Translations under genes and position numbers: made by a program
Assembly (NCBI GenBank): GCA_003833135.1
Contig: QZLH01000059.1
Span: 75,257 to 139,256 of the forward strand
Source: Oehlia diaphana
Taxonomy: Eukaryota; Glomeromycota; Glomeromycetes; Glomerales; Glomeraceae
Reading direction: 5' to 3'
Length of the DNA stretch: 64,000 nucleotides
Shown here: piece by piece, positions 33,590 through 45,456 of the stretch
Numbering within the stretch: position 1 is the stretch's first letter
Layout: each line of letters opens with the position of its first letter
The notes under the pieces: model-generated
Database searches by the model: none
What the model was told of the DNA's origin: nothing
Seen by the model: only the letters and a program-made list of their open reading frames with translations

Positions 33590-35890
33590 GTAAAGTACTG
33601 ATTAATATAAGTTACTTTCCTGTAAATAAAATAATAAGTTAAAATATTATAACTAGCTTCGAATTGTGCACAAAGTTACTTTAATTATTGCATTTGAATC
33701 TAATTCAAACCTAATTTATATGAAGTACTGATTATTATAAGCTACTTTTCTGTAAATAAACTATAGGTTTTGATATTATCTAACTTCAAATACGATTACT
33801 AATCACAAAGTCACAACTTTGTTTGCTTGTATTTAAATTTAACTCACATCTATTTTATTTAAAGTATTGATTATTATAAATTACTTTTCTGTCAATAAAT
33901 TAGTATATTATAATTCTTTAAAAATTATATATAAAGTTACTATTTTAAATTTAATTCAGATTATCAATACTGATTATTACTATATAAGTTGTTCTTCTGA
34001 GATAAAATAACAGATAACTAATATTATTATAACTAAGATTATCATATAATATATTACTAATCACAAGCTCATGATTTTGATGACAAGTATTTATAATTAT
34101 AGGTTACTTTTTCTGTCAATAAAATAATAATTAGTAATATTATATCTAACTTCGAATATAATTACTAATCATAATAAAGCCACAACTTTGTTTGCTGAAT
34201 TAAATATTATTATAATCTTTAAAATTATACATAAAGTTACTTTGATGGTTGTATTCGATTATCACAAATCACTCTTTGTAAATAATTAGTATATTATAAT
34301 TCTTCATAAAGTTACTTTAATAGCTGTATTTAAATTTAATTTAATTTAGCTCAAATAAAAATACTGATCATCAGTAAAATAACATAGTTACTGATTATCA
34401 GTAAAATAACATAAACTTGCTTTAATAGCTGTATTTAAATTTAATTTAGCTCAAAAAAAAATACTGATTATCAGTAAAATAACAAGTAACTATAAATAAC
34501 CTTAAAATATGATATATTACCTAGTAATCACAAGTTTATAACAAGTGCTGATAATTATAAATTACTTTTCTGTAAATAAAATAATAAGTTAAAATATTAT
34601 AATTAACTTCTAATTATGCACAAAGTTACTTTAATAGTTGCATTTGAATTTAATTTAAATCTAATATATGTAAAGTACTAATTACTATAAGCCACTTTTC
34701 TGTAATATTATATTCAACTCCAAGTATGATTATTAATCACAAAGCCACAACTTCGCTATATTTAAATTTAGTACAGATCTATTTATTCAAATACTGATTA
34801 TTATAAATTACTATTCTATAATAAGATTATAATATCATAATATAAATTCAAAGTACTAGATTGTTATAAGCCACTTTTCTATAATTAAAATAATAGGTAA
34901 TAAATAATATTATAGTTAACTTCAAATTAAAAGATATATGATGTCATAATTTTGATTACCTGATCTAATAATATATACAAAGTACTGATTATAATAAACT
35001 ACTTTTCTGTGAATAAAATAATAGGTTTTAATATTATACCTGGCTCCAAATTAAAACCACAACTTCGTTTGCTGCATTTAAAATTAACTCAGATCTATTA
35101 TATTCAAAGTATTGTTTATTATAAATTACTTTTTTGTATATAAAATAGTATACTATAATTCTTTAAAATTTACTTAAATAGTTGTATTTAAATTTAATTC
35201 AGATATAATGAAAATACTAATTATCATATTACTGTATGAGTTATTCTAAAATGAAATAATAGGTACGGTATTTTGCGGTTAGTAAGCACCCCGAAAATTA
35301 GCACTCCGGCCATAATTATGAGGATCTTGGCCGGCATTAAGTGCAAAAAAGGGTGCTTATATACCGCAAAATATGGTAATTAATTATATTATAACTAAAT
35401 TAGAAGATTACTATATAACTGTATATCATAATTTTGTATTAATATAATTACTTAGTAAGTGACTAATAATTATAAATAATAAGTTAAAATATTATAGCTA
35501 ACTTTAAATATCTATTTTATTTAAAGTATTGATTATTATAAATTACTTTTCTGTCAATAAAATAGTATGTTATAAATACTGAAAATTACCGTATAAGTTA
35601 TTCTTCTGAAATAAATAATAGGTAATTAATAATTTTATTTTCATTTAATATAATCAGCTCATGACTTTGATATCAAGTACTGATAATTATGAGTCACTTT
35701 TCTACGAATAAAATAATAAGTTAAGATATTATAATTAACTTCAAATTATGCACAAAGTTACTTTAATATTTACAACTGAATTTAATTCAAATCTAATGTA
35801 TATAAATTACTGGTTATTATAAGCTACTTTCTATAAATAAAATGATAAATTCGAATTACTGATTACTTGTTCTAAAAATTAAATAATAGG
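33590..35890. repeat. Degenerate ~125-bp tandem array, ~2.3 kb
   Basis: A unit built on AGTACTGATTATTATAA followed by ACTTTTCTGTAAATAAAATA recurs at intervals of mostly 108-140 bp (ACTTTTCTG-type anchors near 33612, 33743, 33882, 33990, 34105, 34562, 34693, 34809, 34872, 35000, 35127, 35545, 35697, 35824). Between anchors the CACAAAGTTACTTTAATA and ATTTAAATTTAATTCAGA blocks also recur. Copies differ by substitutions and indels, so it is an old satellite-like array. A small MITE has inserted at 35264-35378. There is no coding capacity. Confidence 0.8.
35264..35378. mobile_element. 115-bp MITE inside the tandem array
   Basis: The left end TACGGTATTTTGCGGTTAGT with AAGCACCCC pairs with the right end GGGTGCTTATATACCGCAAA with ATATGGTA. 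Inner CCGGCCA / TGGCCGG blocks also pair. It interrupts the ~125-bp repeat array, so it is younger than the array. Confidence 0.75.
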
Positions 35891-36104
35891 TAATAGCATT
35901 GTAATTAACTTACTAAATTAGTATAACTTTATAGTTTTTTATTACAAATTACCTAAAGTATTATAATACTAGGTAATTATTAATATTTAAGCACTGTAAT
36001 ACTATATAAACTAGAATTTAGTATTAAATTTTAACAATAGTTTAAAATTTATTAATATAAATGATAATAAATATTTAAATTAATTAAAAAAAAAACTATT
36101 TTTA

Positions 36105-37336
36105 TTCAAATTCAAATTTTGAATAATACCAACTTTTTATATTTTTCTATTATTTTCATATTATCATTATTTTCCTCATTATTACTATTATGATAAAGGA
36201 AAGTGATTTTTGTGACTTACGGTTTTTCCAACTAATAAAAAAGGATTCTAAATCTTTTGATTCTAATTTTACATAATTACGTCTCCTAATTTTAATACTT
36301 TCTAATTGTTAACAACTAATAAAAATTATTTTTAATGTTCTTATTTCATTTTTTATAATCGAGTATAAAGAGATTTCAAATTTTGACAAAATTTAGATAT
36401 AGTTAAATTTAAAAAATTATTATGCTTATCTGTATATTTCTTTTAATTTTTTCCATTGTGTTCTATAAATTTAATTAAAGTTTCAACTTTTGGAAATCCA
36501 TTAACAAATTTTAAAATTTGTAATTTTGTAAAATTAATATTTGTATTTTTCAAAATCATCTCTATAATCAAATGATATAACAAGCTCTTGTAAATTTATG
36601 AATCCAGCAATAAATAACTTGCCACCCCTTGTACAATTAATTTTGTTATTGTATTTGCAAAGTGAAAAAATCAAAATCTTTTAATCCATCTGAAACAATT
36701 TCTTCGCATGTTATATTTAATGATTGTATATGGTAACATATTTGAGATAATTGATAAAAAAAATTTAAAATGAACATTTAAATCACATTCTAATTCTGAA
36801 AGATTTTTTAAACAATCATTTGCTCCAGGAAAATTTATGAAATCTGGAATATTTATATCATAAAAATCAGAATAATAGGTCAGTTTATTCAAAGTAGTTT
36901 GCATTTTTGATATTTTTTGTGCAATCATATTGTTATTATTTAATAATGTATGTATAGATTTTGATTCTTAAAATACTTTTTGCTATAAAAGGCATCGTCA
37001 AGTATTAGATTAATATCAAGAATTGAAAGAACTTTACAAAAATGATGCATAATTAAACAATGGAGATTTCGAAGTTGGAATTGGAATAGCTCCATTCTTA
37101 TATAAGAGATCTTTTGATTCTTTAGGAAGACAATTAATTAAAGTATTAAGAATTTGTGATGATATTCCAAACTTATATGATGGACGTTTTAAATCCCAAA
37201 TGTTTCTCCACAAAACTCTAACAGAAATTTCACACCAAAGACGATTAACTAGTAAGCATGAATATAATGCAGCTTTATGTACATCTAAATAATTAAAAAT
37301 TTAATTAAGACAATCAGCTGGAAGTTGATTAGGCAT
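36105..37336 (-). pseudogene. F-box gene remnant
   Basis: From ATG 37336 the minus strand reads MPNQLPADCLN, then an in-frame TAA, then IFNYLDVHKAALYSCLLVNR and LWCEISVRVLWRNIWDLKR, clearly the family F-box. Further on a good stretch (about 36928-36700) reads NKLTYYSDFYDINIPDFI and NDCLKNLSELECDLN, matching the copy at 31786. Several frameshifts and short deletions follow, and the C-terminal signature is only partly recognisable near 36110. The copy is non-functional. Confidence 0.85.
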
Positions 37337-40126
37337 TTTATCTAACAAAAAATAATATGAAATTCAACGTATTGTCAAAAAATAAAATCGTTGTTATCTT
37401 CTTATAGTAAGTTGAATTTAATCGTGTTACATACACCTGTTATATAACAGATAAAGTAGATTGTGAAATGTGAAAATTTACGCCAATAATTTAAATAAAT
37501 AATTTATACATTTAATTAGTGGTTGAAGGTTAATTCTTTAATCAATCTCATTGATCCAGGAAAGGTATTGTTTGTTATAAAAATCTTCGAGTTAAAGATA
37601 ATTATTTTAAGCTATAGTACATACCTATTAATAATATTCAACTTCACTTGAAAATTAAACGTCTTAATATTAGTACAGTACATGCAATTTCAATTAATAA
37701 AATGATTCCAAATCTTTTGAGCTTAATTTTACATAATTTTAATTTTAATCTACGGAAATTCCTTGATGAGAATTAATAAAGCTTCCAATACCGGTCCCTG
37801 TAGGCTAGAGCCTGCTTTAGCCCTAACTTTCCCAGTTATTGTCGAAAGTCGACAACAGGAGTTTACGTATATAATAAGAAACCCTAAACAAATGATTTAT
37901 ATTGTGTGATATATTTTCGGGAGAAATTTTTTTTTGTCTGGTTTTGCTGTAGTGAAAATCAGGTGACATTAAAATATTTGTCGCCCCTGTTATCTCGTTT
38001 CTCTGTTTCGATTTTCCACCAAAGTGACATCGCCCTCGTAGCGATTTAGTGTTCAGTTTTCTAATTACTTTCGGTTTTAGTGTTAAAAATCTTTGTATTT
38101 TGTACTGCTACTTTGTGTAATAAATAAAAATAAAAAAGCTCTTTTAAAGTTGGCTAGCCCTAGTCCCGAAGAATTTAAACCATATTTCGCTACCAATACT
38201 ATTAAGATACAGCCATTCAGTTCCATTTACGATCATTTATTCATTACTAACCCGGCTAATTTTGTTTCATTCGCCTTATCTATTTTGCCCATTTATAAAT
38301 GTGTATCAGATAAAATACTAAAAAAATATTGTGTAAATATGTGTAATATGTGTAATATGTGTAATAAATATATGGTAATATATGTGATAATGTGTAATAG
38401 TGGCGCTTATGTATTTCTAATTTGGATAGCTTATTTTAACATTTTATTACGTTCTTTCATATTATATAAAAAGGAAAATTTTATAGTTTTATTCTCTTAC
38501 AATTATAGGAGTGCAATCTACTGTTGTTAAATGTGGTGGTTCATCTTGTGAAGCCAACGCGTACTGAAGCCCGGGCTATCCTAGATGTAAAGTTTAAGAG
38601 GACCAAACTACCCTCTTTGTTTCTTTGATTAGAAAAGAGTGACCAAATTGTCGTATGTCAGATGCAGGATTGAAGATACAGTACCTGAAAGGTTCAAAAG
38701 TGAAATCGGAGACGTACTCAGAGAAGTAAACGCTGAAAATAAGAAACAGTAAATTGCTGGAGACGCACAAATAATTATAAAAAGTATGCCTGATTTTGTC
38801 TTGTGGGTTGAGTTGATTCTATTTAGATAGTTGTTTTGAAATATTAACTTCGAGTTCATTATCATAACGATATTAAAGTAGAATCCTTGAAACTATTTTT
38901 GATATTGAAAAATAAAGGTAGAACCCTATTACAATCAGGACATAGTATTAGCCGCATGGTAAAAATCATTAGTGAAGATTTTTTGTGTACAAAATAAATG
39001 ATATAAAAAAATGTTAATAAATTCTCCAAATAAATTTTACGCTGTAATTCTTAGTAATTATGGAAAACACTTTATGTATCGCGAGAAATTAAACTTTTCG
39101 CGGTGGCAATCTTAAATAGTAGGAATTTTTAATGATTTTTTTTATGGCTCCTATTTGATCAGGCGTAAGGCTATTTGTCTGATATATTAAATTTGTTGAT
39201 AATAAAATAATTAAAATAATTAACTCATATAATCGAAATGTTAATTACTTAATTTCAGCTAAGAAAAATCGACTTTAGTCTTTGTAAAAGTTTAAATTTC
39301 ATTCCGGCCTAAATTAACTGCTAACACATCGTTTCACGGGAACCAATAGTAAAATTTATTTTATTTCTTTCGCTCAAGATGTTTATCATAAATCATATAA
39401 AGTTAACGTCTTTACAGTATTTGTTTGTATTTATTTGAGTAACTACTCATTAGTGTTGGAATTAAGCCGGAATGGAATAAAAACAGGTTAGTCGAGAGAA
39501 AGGTGTTTTAATTCGAAATATAAATTCGATGAATAACACGTCACAACTACCTATATTTGGAGTATTATATAATAGTTATTTCACGGGGAACTATGGAATC
39601 ATTGATTTGCGCGGCTGCGTCGTGAAAATCATTGTTTGGTATAACCCAGTTATTTCACGGATCATGGCGGATCAATGGCTTCCTATTAATTAATAATGAT
39701 ATAATGATGGACTTTTTATTCTAATATTCTAATATTAATTATTCTAATATTAATTTATCCATCTTTTTAAATAATCATCTGTGAGATTATTAGGAACTGT
39801 GACCTTATTTATATAATCACATTATTAGCATCATGTTTCCCTGTCCTTAAGAAGCAATGTACAATTTTTTATTATAGTACAATTATTATGTTTGGTGAGT
39901 CATCGCGTCGTATCACTTTATTTTCACGTGTTAATATATAGCTCATTATTCATTTTGTTCTACAAATATAGCTAAATCAACATGTGACTAATTAAAGTTA
40001 ATTAAATTAACTATTCGCATCATTTTCATCACCTTTTTTTTTCTCTCTCATTTTTAAAAAAAATTAAACTTCTCAAATTTCTCAAGCTTCTCAAACTTCT
40101 AAATTTCTCAAGTTTCTCAAAACACA
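37337..40126. other. Intergenic with coding-like debris
   Basis: No supported gene. About 37790-38840 is richer in GC than its flanks. An open stretch at 38140-38320 reads LASPSPEEFKPYFATNTIKI and SIYDHLFITNPANFVSFALS; another at 38535-38625 reads VKPTRTEARAILDVKFKRTK. A third near 38640-38750 reads LSYVRCRIEDTVPERFKSEI. They are in different frames, broken by stops, and look like a decayed transposon or gene. Three TTTCACGG stretches (about 39334, 39590, 39650) recur without clear meaning. Confidence 0.35.
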
Positions 40127-41755
40127 ATGTCTTCTCAACTTACTGTTGATTGTCTTAACAGAATTTTTGAGTGTTTAGAAGAAGATAAAGTTAATTTACA
40201 TTCTTGTTTACTAGTCAATCGTTTTTGGTGTAGAACTTCAGTTGAAATTTTATGGAAGAACATTTGGATTTTTAAATTTATTGACTCCTCACCGCACGAT
40301 TTGGATGTATCATTAAAAGTATTTGAGACTCTGGTCGCTTTTCTTCCTGACGAGTCAATAGACTTTTTATTCGAAAATGGAATTTCTATCCCAACTACAA
40401 ATCAAAGATCTCCATTATTTAATTATGTATCATTTATCAAAGTTCTTTCAATTCCACACCTCATAATCGGTAATGTCTCATATAACAAAATTCTTACTGG
40501 AAATTCAAAAACAAACTGCTTGATATCACAAGAAATTTTAAGAATGTTCATGAAACATGCTTCTTTAAAAAAATTGGCCTATTGTTTAATAGAAGATAGT
40601 CGTGATAATAATGTTTCTGATTATTTTAAGCTTATTTCAAATTTTATTAGTTTTCCTGGAGCAAATGATTGTTTAAATAATCTTTCAGATTTGAGATGCG
40701 GCTCAGACATTAATTCTGAATTTTTTCAACAACTGTCTCAAATATGTCACAACATACAATCACTTAGAGTACATTTTTGTTGTATTTCAAAGGAGTTAAA
40801 TGAATTGTTTTTATCACAAAAAAATTTGATATCCGTATCATTTATAAAATATGGAGATTATTATTATGGTGATTATTTTCATAATATTGGTGATGATAAA
40901 GTTGTTGATGATGGTGACGACGACGACGATGATGATGATGATGACTACAACGACGACGACGACGACGACGACGATGAAGTTTATGTGTATTCGTATAGTA
41001 TTAGACTTAATAACAATGATGATGATGATGATGACGACGACGACGACGACGACGATGATGATGATGATGATGATCATCATAAAATTCATCATAATGATCA
41101 AGATTGGCCAAAGATTGCATCTTTATTAGCAAAACATTCAAACACAATAAAAAATTTATTACTTGAATATAGACATGCTGACTTTAAAGAAATACAATAT
41201 ATCACTTTTCCACACTTACGAATTTTAAAATTAGTTATTTGTCCAGAAGTTAAAATGTTGATTAAATTTTTAGAAAATAATGGAAGGAATTTGGAAGAAT
41301 TATATGTGAATAGGAATGATAATTCATTACATTTAGCCATAACTGAATTCTGTCCAAACTTAAAATCATTACATACTATATTTCCAAGAAATGAAATAGA
41401 AATGTTAAAATTAATTTTTGAGAGTTGCCAACAATTAGAAAGTTTTCTAGGTATATGTGGTCATTGTTTTCTGGGAGGAAAAAAACTATTAGAAGCTGTT
41501 GTTAAATATGCACCCGAAGGTTTTCGTGAATTAAAATTTCATAGTCATGTGACTTTAGGTTCAAATGACTTGCGATCATTTTTTATTGGTTGGAAAGCCC
41601 GTAAACCACAAAATCCAATTTCATTAATAATTAGTGAAGAAAGTTTTAAGTTAGATATCAAAACTGGTGAAATGATAGCTAGATACAAAAAGTTGGGTAT
41701 TATAAAAAATTTCGAAACTGATGACCAATTTTTTCTAAATATGTATAATTTTTAA
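40127..41755 (+). CDS. F-box protein with Asp-rich insertion (3 of 5)
   Basis: A single-exon frame of 542 codons. The F-box (residues ~3-44) reads SQLTVDCLNRIFECLEEDK, then SCLLVNRFWCRTSVEILWKN. LRR-like segments (CLNNLSDLRCGSD, HLRILKLVICPE, RNLEELYVNRND, CPNLKSLHTIF) and the C-terminal signature KLLEAVVKYAPEGFRELKF follow. Unlike its paralogues it has an insertion of about 70 residues (~255-323) made mostly of aspartate runs with a YVYSYSIRLNNN island between, ending in His. This lengthens the protein by the amount it exceeds its relatives. The acidic loop would interrupt an LRR-like repeat. Presumed SCF substrate receptor. Confidence 0.88.
   Translation: MSSQLTVDCLNRIFECLEEDKVNLHSCLLVNRFWCRTSVEILWKNIWIFKFIDSSPHDLDVSLKVFETLVAFLPDESIDFLFENGISIPTTNQRSPLFNYVSFIKVLSIPHLIIGNVSYNKILTGNSKTNCLISQEILRMFMKHASLKKLAYCLIEDSRDNNVSDYFKLISNFISFPGANDCLNNLSDLRCGSDINSEFFQQLSQICHNIQSLRVHFCCISKELNELFLSQKNLISVSFIKYGDYYYGDYFHNIGDDKVVDDGDDDDDDDDDDYNDDDDDDDDEVYVYSYSIRLNNNDDDDDDDDDDDDDDDDDDDHHKIHHNDQDWPKIASLLAKHSNTIKNLLLEYRHADFKEIQYITFPHLRILKLVICPEVKMLIKFLENNGRNLEELYVNRNDNSLHLAITEFCPNLKSLHTIFPRNEIEMLKLIFESCQQLESFLGICGHCFLGGKKLLEAVVKYAPEGFRELKFHSHVTLGSNDLRSFFIGWKARKPQNPISLIISEESFKLDIKTGEMIARYKKLGIIKNFETDDQFFLNMYNF
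40890..41085. repeat. (GAY)n trinucleotide expansion in coding sequence
   Basis: Two long runs of GAT and GAC codons (about 40906-40973 and 41018-41073), separated by a non-repetitive stretch, all in frame within the F-box gene. GAT and GAC blocks alternate, so DNA slippage rather than codon-level selection alone is likely. Confidence 0.95.
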
Positions 41756-42466
41756 CACGTTTATATTACATTTGTGCGGAACATACATATATAGTATATT
41801 GAAATATTGAACTAAAAAAAAAGCTATTGCAAAATGTAATTCAAAATATATTAGTTGAATAAAGAAAACTATTTCCTGCAATTAAAATATTCTCTCCTAT
41901 TTCTAGTACAACTACTACTGAAAGTCTGAAACGTTTTATGTTTTGATAATTTCCAGATTTTGGGATTTTATGCAATAAACACAACTTCCTGACTAGTATA
42001 TTTGTTTTAACCATTTTCTTGCAAATGGAACACGAAAATTGTTACAATTAATATGTCAATTTGTCTGTAGTTTGCTTACTCTAAATGAATTGTATACAGA
42101 AGAACGTCAGGAACTAAACTGCGCTACAACCAACGCTCATTTTTTTAAAATCGTTTCCTTCAAAAAATTGGTATTCTCATAAAATGATACACTATGCCTA
42201 GTACTTGCCTCAACTGAAATCACTTTTTAGTTTGTGGACCACCGGCCTGAGGACCGATGATTTCTTCATTTGATTAAGGTGCCCCGAACGTGAAATTATG
42301 ATTTTCGCTCAATAATTTGTTTCATCTTTGAACCGTATCGGTGGCAGTATCCTGAACTATAGGTCAATTCTGAAACAGTATCTCGCTCTATGAAAATTTG
42401 AAAATGACAAAGTTATAATTATATTAACAATATTATCTCACATAATTTTTAATTAGTGTTTACTAA
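41756..42466. other. Intergenic upstream of retroelement remnant
   Basis: No gene seen. Somewhat higher GC from about 42090 on may be further decayed retroelement sequence. Confidence 0.35.
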
Positions 42467-44206
42467 GTGCAGCCATACAAGTTTGTACCCTATTCAACAC
42501 AAAATAGACTTCCCGGCATTATCATGGATGGCAATACTACCAGATTGGTACAACGTTTTCAACTGTCAACTGTAGAAGTGTTTCAAGACTCGCAAGGAAT
42601 ATACAGATTGCTATACCCGAGTGTGTGGTTTTCAGACGAACCAACAACCACACTTCGGCCGAACTTACCAACTTTGTATGACGATTTACCCACACCTATG
42701 ATTAATGTCCACCAACCTCATGACGATCGTTGGATCCCGGACTCTATCCTGAAAGATCAACTAACCTCTGCCTCATCACGTCATACGTTACAATTTTATA
42801 CAGATGGTAGCTTAGGGTTTTGACTCCACCCTCGCACCCTGGTCAAGTACCGGATGAAAACGTTGTGGACGTTTCAATGGGGGTTGCCTTTATAGAAACA
42901 TATAGTAATACACAGCTCGCATACAAGATTGGCCTTCTTCTACCCGTGCGGAATTGATGGCATATTTTAGCATTGCTAGTTAGTCCTCCTAATAGCATTG
43001 TCCATATTTATACAGACAGCCAATCAGTAATTCACTCTATCACAATGTTTTCCAACGTAAGAATGCTAGGCGGTGTAGATGGCTGAATCATAATAATAAT
43101 TTTTTATTATTTAAAATTTTCCTGCTGATTAGTGATTACGGAGAAATTACACTATTTCATGCATAAGGTCAAGGGACATAGTGGTGACGTTGGGAACGAT
43201 AAAGCAGATGATCTCGCAAAACTTAGTTTAGATTTAGATAGTTCTTATGATAATAGGTTTACCCATGGCAGTAATGAATTTAGGTTAATGCCACAATATA
43301 ATCGCACTTCTAATGAACAGAATATTCGGAAATTCATTCATAAAGCATTACATTTTAGGAACTATGGTGCTTCAATCTAATATAGATTGTTTTGTTGATA
43401 AACGATTCGATTACAAACAACTTGGACTACCATCAAACAAGTCAAGTTTTTTAAATGTACTTCCACTAAACGCAACAGCTTTTGGTCGTTAATTATCAAA
43501 GCCCTTCATAATCAACTACCTATTTGAAGCAACGAAAACCGCTTTGTATAGCGACCACAAAATATCAATTTTGTCATACGCATGAAGAAACACAAATCAT
43601 TTATCAACTTGCACACAAACGACGGATTTCGAACTCATTTTAGATCCGAACTCATTCAATTCCTTAATAACACTGATGAATTTCAAAACTACCTCCTCAC
43701 ATTTGATCACGCGCCATATACTCACTCCTTGGCACTTCGTCGGACTCATTTGAATATGCAAGTCTACTCTATGACGCCATGCAGGCAAAGATTAGTACAA
43801 CAGCGATCTCTCACCCTGAAGAAAAGTCTTAAACTCTCACGAGCTGATAATGTACGATTGGGATCCAAAATTCTAATGCAAGCCATTATTCTTTTCAAAA
43901 ACCCATCTATGGAAAGACAGTTGTGAACGCGTCATCAAATGGGAACAATCACGTAACAGTCGTAACATTACCGTTCAGGACAAACGTATTTCTATTCATA
44001 ATCGTAGCTCTAGGACCAGCCGTGCCGACAAACCTGTAACATAGGATGAAATTATTGTCTTGGATGGCCCTGATCCCACTACACAGCCGATATACGCTCC
44101 AGTTTATAATTCTCCTCGACAACGTTTTTCAAGACTCTTTAGGCCTGATGCACTCTCAGCTTCAATTGTATATCAAAAAGTCACTTTTATTGCCTTGGGT
44201 TTATAA
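42467..44206 (+). mobile_element. Broken non-LTR retrotransposon tail with RNase H
   Basis: Open fragments in shifting frames carry RNase H motifs in order: FYTDGSL (about 42800), TRAELMAYFSIA (about 42950), HIYTDSQSVIHS (about 43005) and VKGHSGDVGNDKADDLA (about 43170-43215). These hold the four acidic catalytic positions of the RNase H fold. Further C-terminal pieces follow (HALRRTH-type stretch near 43730, SRNSRNITVQDKRISIHN near 43960), and the frame ends at TAA 44206 after RLFRPDALSASIVYQKV. A T-rich run with TTTTATTATTTTATT follows at about 44330. At least four stops or frameshifts break it, so it is inactive. The reverse transcriptase domain is not in the window. An LTR element is less likely because no integrase or LTR is seen. 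Confidence 0.75.
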
Positions 44207-45456
44207 ACCTTTATCATCACATTATTATTTTGATATAGGAATTTGATTTGAGTGATTAATTAATTTAAATATAGTGTTTATATGATTATTTATTTTATAG
44301 TTAGGATTTTTGATAGTTTTAATTTTTATTATTTTATTATTTTATTTTAAATTATTTAATTTTATAGATTTTATTTTATGATCGTATTGTGTATAGTTTA
44401 TAGCTCATCTGGAACATTTGCTGGGGGTATTTTAGAGGTTAATGTTTATGATTGATTACGTAAACTTATTAAATATCGATCCCTTATGAAAAAAAAAACA
44501 ATCGATTATTTATAAAAGTTAATCAGAATGAATTTAGGAGATTTGGAATGACTCTTTTCCTACACAAAGTGGTCATTAATTCGTTGGGATGACAATATTA
44601 TTATGTAAAGGTTTTCGGATTAATCAAGTAGACAAATAATCAAAGTATTAAGAACTTTTATCGATATATTGGGTAAAATTCTAACAGAGATTCGAGGTGT
44701 GAATAAAGTGCTCTAAATCATATATCTCGTTATGAAAATTGAGACATTTTGTTATTTATTTAATAAAATTTAAAAAATTTCTGCTGAAATTTTTTCTCGT
44801 AGAAGTACTTTTAAATGAGTCATATTGCAAAGCAGTAGACATATATAATTGAATGCGTTATTACCGTCTAGTACTGCATATAACTTATCTGGTTTAAAAA
44901 AGATTATATAGGAAAGATGCTATTTTAAAAATTGGATAATATCGTATGGTAATTAATGATACTGTACTATGTACAGTACGGGCCTATAACATAGCAAAGG
45001 GATAATTTAATTAATTTATGTAACGCTAGACTGTATTAAATAATACATTCCGCGCATTCATTATTACAAAGCATTCATGTACTTAAAATTAAAAATTTTA
45101 ATATTATTTCTTCATATGTGTCTCTAACCGCCCTATAAAAAATTTTTCAGAAAAATGATCCCGTGTCTGAGTTTCTTCGGAATAAAAACTAGAAGAATGA
45201 TCATTTATCGGAGTTTTTTCCAGAATTTTTTTATAGAGACTGTCCAGGTAATGTCTGTACAATCTGAATCTTCACATTTCGATACATTTTCTGGGCATTT
45301 TAAATTTTCCTAGACATACCGGACATCCTCACTGTAATTTCTGGACGAATCTTATGTATTGTAAAATGTAATCCATTAATTTATTTATATACAATCAAAA
45401 ATATTTCTTACAAATAAAGTACATAATAATATATACAACTTAAAAAATACATAAAT
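44207..45456. other. Intergenic, T-rich then MITE copy
   Basis: No gene. It begins with the T-rich 3' region of the retroelement remnant and contains MITE copy 2. A faint F-box-gene relic may lie near 44640-44700 (minus), where a stretch resembles the paralogues' 5' region (AAAATTCTAACAGAGATTC), but it is too short to call. Confidence 0.4.
45132..45237. mobile_element. Short MITE, copy 2 of 3 (reversed)
   Basis: In reverse complement this reads CTATAAAAAAATTCTGG, GATAAATGATCATTC, then GAAGAAACTCAGACACGG and GATCATTTTTCTGAAAAATT to TTATAGG, the same order as copy 1. It is about 15 bp longer in the middle. Confidence 0.65.

Noticed and set aside
36105..37336. F-box copy as an active gene with introns
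   Set aside because: The family is single-exon, and the in-frame stop at codon 12 plus later shifts have no matching splice sites.
38093..38530. 145-residue plus-strand open frame
   Set aside because: The first part looks like a coding relic, but the CNMCNMCNM stretch and hydrophobic tail are AT/TGT repeat noise; no gene model closes.
40838..41129. Ile/Val-rich and Thr/Met-rich open frames over the GAT/GAC tract
   Set aside because: Shadows of the trinucleotide repeat in other frames of the F-box gene.
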